Source: Variovorax paradoxus (GTDB lineage Bacteria > Pseudomonadota > Gammaproteobacteria > Burkholderiales > Burkholderiaceae_C). From it: DNA of 64,000 nt. The translations under genes and the position numbers were made by a program. Location: contig CP063166.1 in assembly GCA_016806145.1 (NCBI GenBank), forward strand, positions 6,200,001 to 6,264,000. Reading direction: 5' to 3'. Under the pieces are notes generated by a model, which saw only the letters and a list, made by a program, of their open reading frames with translations, searched no databases and was not told where the DNA came from. Of this stretch, positions 33,601 through 41,311 are shown piece by piece (position 1 is the first letter of the stretch; each line of letters opens with the position of its first letter).

Positions 33601-35329
33601 GGCCGATGCTCTCGAAGGCGTCGCCGGATGCCGGCGTGCCGTCGTTGTTCGAGATCGGGTCGCTGAGCTTGCCGTTGAGCGCCCAGTGATAGCTCAGGCC
33701 CACCTCGGCCGCATTGCCGGTGTTGAAGGTGGACTTGAAGTCGGCGCCGATGGCGTTGCCCGCATAGTCCTTCACGCCGTTGGCCGGCAGGAACACCTCG
33801 TAGCTGGTGCCCGGCTGCAGCGGCTGCGTGGGATGGAAGTTGACGATGCCCAGCTGCACGCTGTAGGTGCCCGCGAGCGTGTTGCCGCCCACAGGCCGCA
33901 CGATGAAGGTGTTGGCGTTGACGCTCTCGGGCCGGATGTTGTCGGTCATGCCCAGGCCGATGCGCGAGGTCAGCGCCTGCTGCTTCGCGCCGTTGGCGGG
34001 GGAGACCTGCTTGACCTCGGGCCGGGTGGTGTCGGGGTCGACCTGGTGCACGACGAATCCGCTGCCCGAGCCGTGGTCGTTGCCCACGAACACGAGGTTG
34101 CCGAACATCGCGACCTGGCCGTTGTCCGAGTGCGAAAAGTTCGGATCGTCCTCGCGCAGGATGCTGCCGCGGCCCACCTCCACGTGATTGAGCGGATTGC
34201 TCACGTCGACCTTGTGGATGCGCGTCTGCGCGCCCTGGATCACGTAGTGGTCCTGCGTGGCGCAGTACAGCTGCTCGTCGATGACCAGGCGGTTGTCCTC
34301 GGCCACGAATCTCGAGCGGTCGATCAGGTCGTAGCTGTACATCTTCGCGCCGCTGTTGCGCGTGGAGACATGCAGGTTCCGGCCGTCGAAGCAGGTCGCG
34401 TAGTAGAACGGCGTGGTGCCCACGATGGCGTCGAGCACCTTGGGATTGAGCGGGTCGGAGATGTCGAGGCTCGCGAAGCCGCCGTTGCTCTCCATCGCGG
34501 TCAGCACCATGTGGTTGCCCATCGTGAAGATCGGGCCGATGCGAAAGCCGCCGAGTTCGCCGGTGGGCACCGGGTTGGCCTTGCCGGCGCCGCGGTTGGC
34601 GAGCACGGCGTTCGCGGGGTCGGCGGCATCGACGATGAACATGCCGCGGCCCGCCGAAGCCACGTACAGATACGGCGCCTGCCACCAGAGCTGCCAGGCG
34701 ACGTTCTCGTAGTCACCGGCATTGACACCGGGCAGCGCCAGCTTCTTCACCTGCTTGATGTCGTTGACGTCGGTGAAGTCCCAGAACTCCACGCCGTTGA
34801 TGCTGGGCAGCACCACGTAGGTCTTGTCGCCGATCCGCGCGGTGCCGAAGGAGTGCGTTTCGCGGAACTCGCTGGTGCGGCCCTCGGGCTCGTAGATCTT
34901 CTTGACGAGCCGGAGCTGGCGCGGGTTCGACACGTCGTACAGCAGGAAGCCGCCCGGTCCGAGGCCGCTGTCAGGGGCGAAGGACGTGAGGAAATAGCCG
35001 TTGACCATGATGCCGGCGTTCATGCCGTAGTCCTTGCGGCCCGGGTAGGTGGCGGGCACCTCGCGCGACTCGTGGGCGCTGCTGTGCGCGGGGTCGAGCG
35101 GATGCGCCGGGCTGGTGATCATCGACACCGGCTTGAACAGCTCCTCCGAGGTGTAGGTGAGGTTGCCCAGCCCCGGCCCCTGCAGCGGGAGCGGATCGGC
35201 GACGGCCTCGGACACCGCGGTCGCCATGTTGCCGAGGGTCGTCATCGGACTGACCCCGGTGATCGCCGCGTGCGTCAACAGGGTGACGAACGGCACCATC
35301 AATGCCATCACGTAATACCGGATCTTCAT
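30614..35329 (-). CDS. Giant secreted multidomain protein: LVIVD/beta-propeller, Ig-like, LamG, PKD, two-haem cytochrome c, ricin lectin
   Basis: A 1571-residue exported protein. ATG 35329 with GGAGG five bases ahead gives a signal peptide (about 1-27). Approximate parts: LVIVD/propeller-like repeats 35-425; Big-type Ig domain 430-536 (PEVKQVSPANGAKQQ); LamG-like jelly roll 540-738 (SFYMKTTQNG, GNWHHVVLTRDAG); PKD 750-830 (WNFGNGT, PGHYTVTLTVKD); YVTN/NHL-like propeller 843-1196; haem-c region with CASCH at 1216 and CATCH at 1346, resembling MauG/di-haem peroxidase proteins; ricin-type beta-trefoil 1445-1571 (QxW-like repeats). It plausibly binds a glycan or polymer outside the cytoplasm and carries out redox chemistry. 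It is monocistronic, ending in a terminator. Function unknown. Confidence 0.88.
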   Translation of the reverse strand: MKIRYYVMALMVPFVTLLTHAAITGVSPMTTLGNMATAVSEAVADPLPLQGPGLGNLTYTSEELFKPVSMITSPAHPLDPAHSSAHESREVPATYPGRKDYGMNAGIMVNGYFLTSFAPDSGLGPGGFLLYDVSNPRQLRLVKKIYEPEGRTSEFRETHSFGTARIGDKTYVVLPSINGVEFWDFTDVNDIKQVKKLALPGVNAGDYENVAWQLWWQAPYLYVASAGRGMFIVDAADPANAVLANRGAGKANPVPTGELGGFRIGPIFTMGNHMVLTAMESNGGFASLDISDPLNPKVLDAIVGTTPFYYATCFDGRNLHVSTRNSGAKMYSYDLIDRSRFVAEDNRLVIDEQLYCATQDHYVIQGAQTRIHKVDVSNPLNHVEVGRGSILREDDPNFSHSDNGQVAMFGNLVFVGNDHGSGSGFVVHQVDPDTTRPEVKQVSPANGAKQQALTSRIGLGMTDNIRPESVNANTFIVRPVGGNTLAGTYSVQLGIVNFHPTQPLQPGTSYEVFLPANGVKDYAGNAIGADFKSTFNTGNAAEVGLSYHWALNGKLSDPISNNDGTPASGDAFESIGLNFANRAGGVQLKNDGVATVLGGTASLSFYMKTTQNGSANAWTAPGIFGRDQSGGADDVFWGWLDNTGRLNLSVANAAGNNPGTRSTAPVNDGNWHHVVLTRDAGSGAQTMYIDGAKTSSTGLAGVKGLSTKFQWLGQIQGNADFFKGTLADVRVFNRVLGDAEVATLRGQAIIGDPGIGGGPKVVNGTLNFNPATLGSGGAQFRWNFGNGTVTAFSSQAGYSYTYTTPGHYTVTLTVKDSAGRETYYTYNVTIIAPVTASAPRHTGNIAGDANRVYAVNPDSGTVAAIDAQSLAKLWEVSVGSEAKTLALGPDGRVWVAVQGEDKLVALNAADGSVSVTVPFDYGSGPYGVVFTPDGAKGLLTLESKSRLVSFNPSTGAVTATLPLDGTVRGIAVTGDAQIAYVTRFKSKMTGGELYKVNLASMSALSTIALPVDTTTVDTEAGARGVANYLSQVVISPDGKRAILPSKKDNIVRGRFRDGRDLVHDQTVRSILSQVDLQSAAHVAGEQIDFDDRAPARAALFSPAGDYIFVAQMEGNRVAIVDSYTRSVRGEIDTSSAPHGLFLDAARKRLFVNNFLARSVSVHDVAAVLASESNAAVFVRNVQTVATEPLAAAALRGKQVFYNAADRRMSKDNYISCASCHADGGDDGMVWDFTQRGEGLRRTISLQGRRGMSHGRLHWSANFDEVQDFENDIRNEFGGTGFLSNADFAATSNPLGTPKAGRNAQLDDLAAYLSSLDKFMRSPARAADGNLSVEAARGQTVFNTAQCATCHTGGTFRDGQRHDVGTIQLSSGKGGNQPLPGVGFDTPTLSGTWGVTSFFHNGQAASLQAVLDSGHGNANGLPPADVVALREYVRSLDTAPPLVARIRSDASNLCVNIKGVSTASGATAVQWPCGNDANEKFTVTSSGGYVQFVAQHSGLCLAQSGNATTNAAVVQLACTAGNATQWTVVGSTLRNRASGSCLDVPNGSTTQDTALITWTCNGGNNQNWTQLP

Positions 35330-35492
35330 CGTTGCCTCCAAGTGTTGTTGGAAGTTCGCAGGGGAATCTGCTGGCTCGTTCTTCTCTGGCTCGAATCACG
35401 ACATGCGCGCGCAGCGCACCCCGGCGGGCGACGGGCGTCGCCTGCCGTGACGAAAAAAACCTGTTCGCCGGAAGCCGCGCGAAAAGCCGCGC

Positions 35493-35514
35493 CGAAGCCG
35501 GGCTACCGGCTTCG
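35493..35514 (-). other. Hairpin spanning the aldolase stop codon
   Basis: A perfect 9-base stem (35493-35501 with 35506-35514) around a four-base loop covers the TAG stop (35505-35503) of the aldolase gene. A T-run on the minus strand (35459-35453) lies about 34 bases further on, too far for a textbook terminator; a second GC stem lies between. It probably marks the 3' end of the leftward operon. Confidence 0.45.
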
Positions 35515-36366
35515 CGCCGCGCCGCCCGATTCGTAGAGGGCCCAGGCCGCTTCCGCGCTGGCGCCCTCGTGGATCATCGCCATCAGCGCGCTCACCACCG
35601 CAAACGGGTTGGCGTGCTGGTAGACGTTGCGGCCGTAGACCATGCCCACCGCGCCCTGGTCGAGCAGCACGCGCGAGCGCGCGAACACCTGCTGCAGATC
35701 TTCGCGGCCGCCGCCGCGCACCAGCACCGGGCAGCGCGCGGCCTGCACCACGCGATGGAAGTCCTCGGGGTCGCTGGTCGGGTCGGCCTTGACGATGTCG
35801 GCGCCCATCTCGCGCGCGAGCCGCACCAGGGTCACGATCTTCTCGGCGTCGCCGTCGACCATGTAGCCGCCGCGGCCCGCGCCGTGCGCCTGCATCACCA
35901 GCGGCTCGATCATCAGCGGCATGCCATAGCGGTCGCAGTCGGCGCGCACGCGCGCGATGTTCTGCACGCACTGGCGGAACAGCTCGGGCTCGTCGGGCAG
36001 CATGAACAGGTTGACGACCACGCAGGCCGCGTCCATCTGCACCGCGGGCAGCACGGGGTCGTGCTCGTTCTGCAGCACGGCCCACATCGAGCGGTGGCGC
36101 GTGGCGTTGTAGGGATTGCCCATGTCCAGCCGCATCACCAGCGCCGGGCGTTCATGGCCCGGGCGCAGCTGCAGCAGGTCGGCCTGGCCGTAGTTGAGCT
36201 GGATCGCATCGGGCGCCGCAGCCACCAGGCGGTCGATGACGCCCGGCATGTCCTCGAGCCCGTCGAGGAAGCTGGGCTCGTTGCACACGCCGTGATCGAG
36301 CGCGATGTCCAGGCCGCGGCCGGCCTTCAGCAGGCGGGCGATGCGGACCTCTTTGCCTTTCGACAT
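35503..36366 (-). CDS. Class I aldolase of the DhnA/LsrF type
   Basis: A 287-residue TIM-barrel protein. Family marks: GLDIALDHGV (about 18-27), VVNLFMLPDEPE, GMPLMIEPLV, the Schiff-base lysine in ADIVKADPTSD, and the phosphate-binding CPVLVRGGGRED. The last visible barrel strand reads GAVGMVYGRNVYQ. Such enzymes are class I fructose-bisphosphate aldolase relatives or LsrF-like thiolase/aldolases that cleave a sugar phosphate through a Schiff base. It is the last gene of the polyol operon, after a 173-base gap holding a dispersed repeat, and may cleave the phosphorylated product of the pathway. Confidence 0.88.
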   Translation of the reverse strand: MSKGKEVRIARLLKAGRGLDIALDHGVCNEPSFLDGLEDMPGVIDRLVAAAPDAIQLNYGQADLLQLRPGHERPALVMRLDMGNPYNATRHRSMWAVLQNEHDPVLPAVQMDAACVVVNLFMLPDEPELFRQCVQNIARVRADCDRYGMPLMIEPLVMQAHGAGRGGYMVDGDAEKIVTLVRLAREMGADIVKADPTSDPEDFHRVVQAARCPVLVRGGGREDLQQVFARSRVLLDQGAVGMVYGRNVYQHANPFAVVSALMAMIHEGASAEAAWALYESGGAARSR

Positions 36367-36429
36367 ACGAAAGAACTCCTTGAAGGTGGGTAAGAAACGA
36401 TGAACGCTGTGCGTCCGTTATCTGCAAGA

Positions 36430-36513
36430 CCGTTCGGGCTGAGCCTGTCGAAGCCTCGCGCGGCGCTTCGACCCTTCGGCAAGCTCAGGGCTGGCCAAGC
36501 TCAGCGTGAACGG
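36430..36513. repeat. Dispersed palindromic repeat (CTGAGC...GCTTCGAC...AAGCTCAG type)
   Basis: Imperfect inverted repeat with 14-base ends (36430-36443 and 36500-36513; 12 of 14 complementary) and inner GTCGAAGC/GCTTCGAC and AAGCTCAG blocks. Sequences of this kind (TTCGACAAGCTCAGG and variants) recur in intergenic regions of many GC-rich proteobacteria. It sits between the aldo/keto reductase stop and the aldolase start, so it may attenuate aldolase expression. No gene is seen in 36367-36539. Confidence 0.7.
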
Positions 36514-36539
36514 CCCGTCGAGTGGGCGTCGACCGGACA

Positions 36540-37520
36540 TCACGCCAGCGCGCCCAGGTGCCGCTTCGCGGCGGTATCGATCTGCAGCAGCGCGTCGGCG
36601 CCGAGCGCGACCGAGCCGGCCGCGGCGTTCTGGATCGCCTGCTGCCGGTTGCGCGCGCCGCACAGCGACAGCGAGACGGCGCCGTGCTCGAGCGTCCAGG
36701 CGATCATCATTTCGGAGAACGAGCAGCCCAGCGCGGCGCGCAGCGGTTCGAGGTCGGCGAAGAAGGCCGCGAGCCGCGCGCGGTTGTCGGCGCCAAAGCG
36801 CGGATTGCTCGCGCGCTGGTCGTCGCCCGTGAAGGCGCGCGCGGGATCGATCGGCCCCGCGAGCAGGCCCAGCGCGAGCGAGGAATAACCCATCACCGCC
36901 ACGCCATGCTCCTTGCACAGCGGCACCAGCGTGGCCTCGATCTCGCGGTCGATCAGGCTGTAGCGCTCCTGCGCCGCGTCGACCGGGCCGTGGCGCAGGT
37001 ACTCGGCGAGCGTGGCGGCATCGACGTTGCTCACGCCGATCGCGCGGATCTTGCCCTGCTTCTTCAGGTCGAGCAGCGCGCCCATGGTCTCGGCCACCGG
37101 CGTGGTGGCGTCCTGCCAGTGCGTGATGTAGAGGTCGATATAGTCGGTCTGCAGGTTCGCGAGGCTCTGCTCCACTTCGTACGCGATCGCATCGCGGCCG
37201 AGGTAGCGGTAGACGGGATGGCCGTCCTCCTCGAAGAAGTGCGTGCCCTTCTGCGTATGCCACACCAGGCCGCACTTGGTGGCGATCACGGCCTCGTGGC
37301 GCCGGCCCTTGAGTGCGCTGCCCACCAGCCGCTCGGAGCGGCCCAGGCCGTAGGCCGGCGCGGTGTCGATCAGCGTCACGCCCGCGTCGAGCGAGGCCTG
37401 GATCGCCAGCGTCGCGCCCGCGTTGTCGCCACCGCCCCACATCCATCCGCCCATGGCCCAGGTTCCCAGGCCGATCGCCGAGCAGCGTATGCCCGACGGT
37501 CCCAGCGTCGTCGTCTTCAT
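36540..37520 (-). CDS. Aldo/keto reductase
   Basis: A 326-residue NADPH-type aldo/keto reductase. It starts LGPSGIRCSAIGLGTWAMGG. The catalytic set is present: Asp in VTLIDTAPAYG, Tyr in the same segment, Lys in AVIATKCGL and His in DLYITHWQD. The cofactor-binding C-terminal stretch includes LSLCGARNRQQ. It is closest in pattern to IolS/YghZ-like open-active-site AKRs that act on sugars or sugar-derived aldehydes. ATG 37520 overlaps the permease stop (ATGA), so it is coupled to the transporter. It probably oxidises or reduces the imported sugar or polyol. Confidence 0.92.
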   Translation of the reverse strand: MKTTTLGPSGIRCSAIGLGTWAMGGWMWGGGDNAGATLAIQASLDAGVTLIDTAPAYGLGRSERLVGSALKGRRHEAVIATKCGLVWHTQKGTHFFEEDGHPVYRYLGRDAIAYEVEQSLANLQTDYIDLYITHWQDATTPVAETMGALLDLKKQGKIRAIGVSNVDAATLAEYLRHGPVDAAQERYSLIDREIEATLVPLCKEHGVAVMGYSSLALGLLAGPIDPARAFTGDDQRASNPRFGADNRARLAAFFADLEPLRAALGCSFSEMMIAWTLEHGAVSLSLCGARNRQQAIQNAAAGSVALGADALLQIDTAAKRHLGALA

Positions 37521-38557
37521 CTCTTGGTCTTCCTCACGTTGAGCAGGTGGTCGATGGTCACGGCCACGAGCAGGATCAGTCCCTTGATCACGTCCTGCCA
37601 GTAGGGCGAGACGTCGAGCAGGATCAGCGAGCTCGTCACCACCGACAGCAGCGCCAGGCCGAGCACCGCGCCGAGCACGGTGCCCGAGCCGCCCTTGAGG
37701 CTGGCGCCGCCGATCACGGCGGCGGCGATCACGTTGAGTTCCATGCCCATGCCGAAGGTGGGCGTGGCGGCGCCGAAGCGCGCGGTGTAGATCACGCCGG
37801 CCAGGCCGGCCGAGGCCGAGCACAGCACCGTGACCCAGAACTTCACGCGGCCCACGCGGATGCCCGAATAGAGCGCGGCCTTCTCGTTGCTGCCGACGTA
37901 GAACACCTTGCGCAGCAGCGTGGCGCGGCGCAGCACGAAGTCGCTGATGGCGACGATCGCGACGAAGATCAGGATCACGGCCGGGATGCCGAACAGCGTG
38001 CCCTGGCCGATGAACTTGAACTCGGCCGGCAGCGAGAACAGCGACTGCGGCGTGCCCTGCGTGAAGGCCAGGCACAGCCCGCGCACGATCACCATGAAGG
38101 CCAGCGAGGCGATGAAGTGGTTCAGCCCGATGCGCGTGACGCAGCCGCCGATCATCGCGCCGATCATCGCGCTGGCGCCGATCGCCACCGCGCTCGCGAG
38201 CCAGGGGTCGACGCCCATGAGGAACAGCTTGCCGGTGATCACCATCGCGAGGCACACCACCGAGCCCACCGAGAGGTCGATGCCGCCCACGATCAGCAGG
38301 ATGGTCATGCCGACCACCACGATGCCCTCGATCGAGAACGACAGCAGCATCGCGCGGACGTTCTCCCAGGTGAGGAAGTACGGCGACGCGAAGCTCATGC
38401 CCACGCACAGCACCGCGATGATCAGCAGCAGGCCGGCCTCGCGCATGCTGCCGAGTCGAAAGGGTAGGTTCACGGCGTCTCCTTTGGCCCCCGCCGCCGT
38501 GCCGGTGCCGGCGCTGCTCGCGGGGTTGGTGCCGTCTATTCTGAATTGGTAGCTCAC
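37517..38557 (-). CDS. RbsC-type sugar ABC transporter permease
   Basis: A 346-residue membrane protein with about eight to ten hydrophobic segments. The family motif [17 protein letters not shown] lies about 80 residues in, the EAA-like coupling segment contains VFYVGSNEKAALYSGI, and the C-terminal GGASLKGGSGTVLGAVLG is typical of RbsC/AraH. The start is GTG 38557, overlapping the ATPase stop (GTGA). A soluble lead of about 33 residues precedes the first membrane segment. It forms a homodimeric channel for the receptor at 40074-41126. Confidence 0.93.
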   Translation of the reverse strand: MSYQFRIDGTNPASSAGTGTAAGAKGDAVNLPFRLGSMREAGLLLIIAVLCVGMSFASPYFLTWENVRAMLLSFSIEGIVVVGMTILLIVGGIDLSVGSVVCLAMVITGKLFLMGVDPWLASAVAIGASAMIGAMIGGCVTRIGLNHFIASLAFMVIVRGLCLAFTQGTPQSLFSLPAEFKFIGQGTLFGIPAVILIFVAIVAISDFVLRRATLLRKVFYVGSNEKAALYSGIRVGRVKFWVTVLCSASAGLAGVIYTARFGAATPTFGMGMELNVIAAAVIGGASLKGGSGTVLGAVLGLALLSVVTSSLILLDVSPYWQDVIKGLILLVAVTIDHLLNVRKTKR

Positions 38558-40077
38558 TGCATCTCCTGTTCGCCCAGTCCCGAGGCCAGCCGCAGCAGGC
38601 CCTCTTCCGTCATCTCGGCCGTGCCGAGCTCGCCGGCCAGCCGGCCTTCGCGGATCACCAGCGCGCGGTCGCACAGGCCGATGATTTCCGGCAGTTCCGA
38701 CGAGATCACGATCACCCCCACGCCCTGGTTCGCGAGCGCGCGCAGGATGTGGTGGATCTCGGATTTCGCGCCCACGTCGACGCCGCGCGTGGGTTCGTCC
38801 ATCAGCAGCACCGACGGCTTCGTGGCCAGCAGCTTGGCGATCGCCACCTTCTGCTGGTTGCCGCCCGACAGGCTCGCGACCTCGATCGCCACGCCGTCGG
38901 ACTTGAGGTTGAGCTGCGCGCCGAGGTCCTGCGCCAGCTTGCGCTCGGCCGCGCGTTCCATCAGGCCGAAGCGCGAGCTCACGCGCCGCAGCGCCATCGC
39001 GCAGACGTTCTGCGCGATCGGCAGGTCGAGGAACACGCCCGCGGCCTTGCGGTCCTCGCTGAGGTAGGCGATGCCGTGGCGCAGCGCGTCGGCGTACTTG
39101 CGGATCGCGAGCGTCTTGCCGCCGAGCCGCACGCTGCCGCGCCGCGCGGGCCGCAGCCCGCACACGGTTTCGGCGAGTTCGCTGCGCCCGGCGCCCATGA
39201 GGCCCGCGATGCCGAGGATCTCGCCGCGCCGGAGCGCGAAGGAGATGCCCTGCACGCGCTCGCCGTCGGCGATGTCGTCGACCTGCAGCAGCGTCTCGGG
39301 CGCCTCGGGCAGCGTGGCGCGCGGCGGGTAGTAGTTGCCGAGGTCGCGGCCCACCATGCGGCGCACCAGCTCGTCGGGCGTGGTGCCCGCGAGCGCGCCG
39401 CAGTGCACGTTGCGCCCGTCGCGCAGCACGGTGGCGCGGTCGCAGTTGGCGAAGATCTCGGCCATGCGGTGGCTGATGTAGATGATGCCGATGCCCTGCG
39501 CCTTGAGGTCGTGCAGCACGCGGAACAGCGCGGCCGACTCGAGCTCGGTGAGCGCGGCCGTGGGCTCGTCGAGGATCAGCACCTTGCAGTCGAGCGTGAG
39601 CGCCTTGGCGATCTCCACCAGCTGCTGGCTCGAGATGCCGAGCTCGTCCACGCGCGCGGCCGGGTCGATGTCCTGGCCGAGGCGGCGCAGCACCTTCGCG
39701 GCGCGCGCGTTGAGGCCGCCGTAGTCCATGAGGGCGCGGCCGCCCGCGTTGATCTCGGGCATGAAGATGTTCTCGGCGACGGTGGCGTCGCCGCACAGCG
39801 CGATCTCCTGGTGCACCAGGCCGATGCCCAGCCGCATGGCATGGGCCGGGCCGTCGATGCGCACCTCGCGGCCGTCGAGCGCGATCGTGCCCTCGTCGGG
39901 CTGGTGGATGCCGTCGATGATGTTCATCAGCGTCGACTTGCCGGCGCCGTTCTCGCCGCACAGGGCGTGGATCTCGCCGGCGCGCAGCGAGAAGTCCACG
40001 CCCGCGAGCGCGCGCGAAGCGCCGAAGCGCTTGCTGATGCCGCGCAGCGAGAGCAGCGGCTTCGGGTCGTCGCTCAC
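38554..40077 (-). CDS. RbsA/MglA-type sugar ABC transporter ATP-binding protein (fused double ATPase)
   Basis: A 507-residue fused ATPase with two nucleotide-binding halves. The first has an intact Walker A (GENGAGKST), a degenerate signature (SSQQLVEIAKAL) and Walker B (KVLILDEPTAAL). The second has the altered Walker A GLMGAGRSE and an intact [13 protein letters not shown] with LLMDEPTRGVDVG, as in all RbsA/MglA proteins. The start is GTG 40077, overlapping the receptor stop (GTGA). It energises uptake of a pentose- or polyol-type ligand. Confidence 0.94.
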   Translation of the reverse strand: MSDDPKPLLSLRGISKRFGASRALAGVDFSLRAGEIHALCGENGAGKSTLMNIIDGIHQPDEGTIALDGREVRIDGPAHAMRLGIGLVHQEIALCGDATVAENIFMPEINAGGRALMDYGGLNARAAKVLRRLGQDIDPAARVDELGISSQQLVEIAKALTLDCKVLILDEPTAALTELESAALFRVLHDLKAQGIGIIYISHRMAEIFANCDRATVLRDGRNVHCGALAGTTPDELVRRMVGRDLGNYYPPRATLPEAPETLLQVDDIADGERVQGISFALRRGEILGIAGLMGAGRSELAETVCGLRPARRGSVRLGGKTLAIRKYADALRHGIAYLSEDRKAAGVFLDLPIAQNVCAMALRRVSSRFGLMERAAERKLAQDLGAQLNLKSDGVAIEVASLSGGNQQKVAIAKLLATKPSVLLMDEPTRGVDVGAKSEIHHILRALANQGVGVIVISSELPEIIGLCDRALVIREGRLAGELGTAEMTEEGLLRLASGLGEQEMQ

Positions 40078-41126
40078 TCGCCGATTCCCTTGGTGCCGCG
40101 GCGCGCCAGGTACTTGTCCCAGTAGAAGTCGTCGGCGTTGGCCTTGCTCACCACCGACAGGCCGTTGTCGAGGAAGGGCACCGACATCGGGTTGGTGCCG
40201 TTGCGCTTGGCGTCGTTCATCGGGTCGATGAGCTGCGGGTTCTTGGCCAGGAACAGCATCATCATCCCCATGTAGCCCTGCATGCCCTGGTTGGGATTGA
40301 TGGCGCCGAACACGTCGCCGGCCTTGATCATGTCGAGGATCTTGGCGTTGACGTCGCAGCACATCACGCGGATGTTCTTCTTGGTCTCGATCTTGGCCTG
40401 CGCCGCGCCCAGCGCCGAGTTGGCCTCGGGCATGAACAGCGCGCCCAGGTTCGGGTTGGCCTGCGCGAGGCTCAGCACCGCCTGGTAGGCCTTGCTCGGG
40501 TCCTGGTTGCTGGCCGCGCGGCCCGCGAGCTTCATGCCCGGGTGCTTGGACTTCATGCGGTTGATGAAGGCGGCGATGCGGCGGTCGTGGTTGTCCTGGC
40601 CCGGGTTCTCGAGCACCGCGTACTCGCCCTTGCCGCCGAGCGCGGCGGCGATCGCGTCGGCCGCCTGCGTGCCTTCGCGGTCGTTGTCGGAGGTGACGAA
40701 CGAGGCGCGCTTGGAGTTCGGCGAGTCGGCCGCGAAGGTCACGACCGGGATGCCCGCCGCCACGGCGCGGTTGATCGGCTCGATGAACGGATCGGGGTTC
40801 ATCGGGTGCAGCAGGATGCCCGCGGGCTTGCGCGCCAGCTCTTGCTCGAAGGACGCGAGCTGCTTGTTCACGTCGTACTCGGGGGTGCCGGTGTAGCGGG
40901 TGCGCACGCCCAGCGTGCGGCCCAGCTGTTTCATCATTTCGTAGACCGGAAACCAGTACTCGACGCCCGAGACCATCACGTTCATCACGTAGACGTCGCT
41001 CGCGTTGCCGCGCAGGCCGGTGGCCGCCGGTGCGGCGGGTTGCTGGGCGAAGGCGCTGGAGCCGGCCAGGCCCAGGCCGGTGGTGGCTGCGGCGGCCGCC
41101 GCGGACTTCAGGAAATCTCTTCTCAC
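40074..41126 (-). CDS. Sugar/polyol ABC transporter periplasmic binding protein (RbsB-like)
   Basis: A 350-residue Peripla_BP_4-type receptor. The N-terminus MRRDFLKSAAAAAATT carries a Tat-like twin-arginine signal, with cleavage near SSAFAQQ. The mature protein has the alternating domains of type I sugar receptors (LLHPMNPDPFIEPINRAVAAGIPVVTF; VTSDNDREG). A Tat signal is unusual but not unique for this family. It is first in the leftward operon and divergent from a FGGY kinase, with GntR/HutC-type operator candidates in between. Confidence 0.92.
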   Translation of the reverse strand: MRRDFLKSAAAAAATTGLGLAGSSAFAQQPAAPAATGLRGNASDVYVMNVMVSGVEYWFPVYEMMKQLGRTLGVRTRYTGTPEYDVNKQLASFEQELARKPAGILLHPMNPDPFIEPINRAVAAGIPVVTFAADSPNSKRASFVTSDNDREGTQAADAIAAALGGKGEYAVLENPGQDNHDRRIAAFINRMKSKHPGMKLAGRAASNQDPSKAYQAVLSLAQANPNLGALFMPEANSALGAAQAKIETKKNIRVMCCDVNAKILDMIKAGDVFGAINPNQGMQGYMGMMMLFLAKNPQLIDPMNDAKRNGTNPMSVPFLDNGLSVVSKANADDFYWDKYLARRGTKGIGE

Positions 41127-41204
41127 TTCTGTCTCCTCGTGTTGCTCTGACCTGGCAGATGGGCCGCCTTGGCGGGTGGCTTTGGATCTCTAGTCGTCAT
41201 GCTT

Positions 41205-41216
41205 GTTGTCATGACA
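41205..41216. promoter_or_regulatory. GTTGTCATGACA operator candidate (site 1)
   Basis: GTTGTCATGACA at 41205-41216 contains the perfect 10-bp palindrome TGTCATGACA (41207-41216). It lies in the 177-base divergent region between receptor and kinase. HutC-class GntR regulators bind such palindromes, and a HutC-type gene ends the rightward operon. A near-copy lies at 41300-41311. Confidence 0.62.
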
Positions 41217-41299
41217 GGTCAGAATGTATGCGGCTCGTTTTGGCCGGAATACTAGGGGAAACGCTACTGCGATCTGAACCAAATTGCCCGAAGCTGTTA

Positions 41300-41311
41300 T
41301 GACATGACAAC
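41300..41311. promoter_or_regulatory. Second operator candidate overlapping the kinase start codon (site 2)
   Basis: On the minus strand 41311-41300 reads GTTGTCATGTCA, 11 of 12 identical to site 1. The sequence includes the ATG (41304-41306) of the kinase gene; no Shine-Dalgarno is seen ahead of it. A repressor here would block initiation directly. The centres of the two sites are 95 bp apart, nine helical turns, so looping is possible. Confidence 0.58.

Noticed and set aside
30396..34685. Minus-strand 1429-codon frame within the big secreted gene
   Set aside because: It is a frame-shifted shadow; all haem, LamG, PKD and lectin motifs are in the other frame, which also has a good start and signal peptide.
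35342..35502. Classical terminator at the end of the aldolase operon
   Set aside because: There is a strong hairpin at the stop codon and a T-run further on, but they are about 34 bases apart and separated by another stem.
29954..35536. Very long plus-strand open frame (1860 codons) over the big secreted gene
   Set aside because: It lies antisense to the minus-strand gene with recognisable domains. Its translation is Arg/His/Val/Ala-rich without any family motif, as expected from GC-rich antisense frames.
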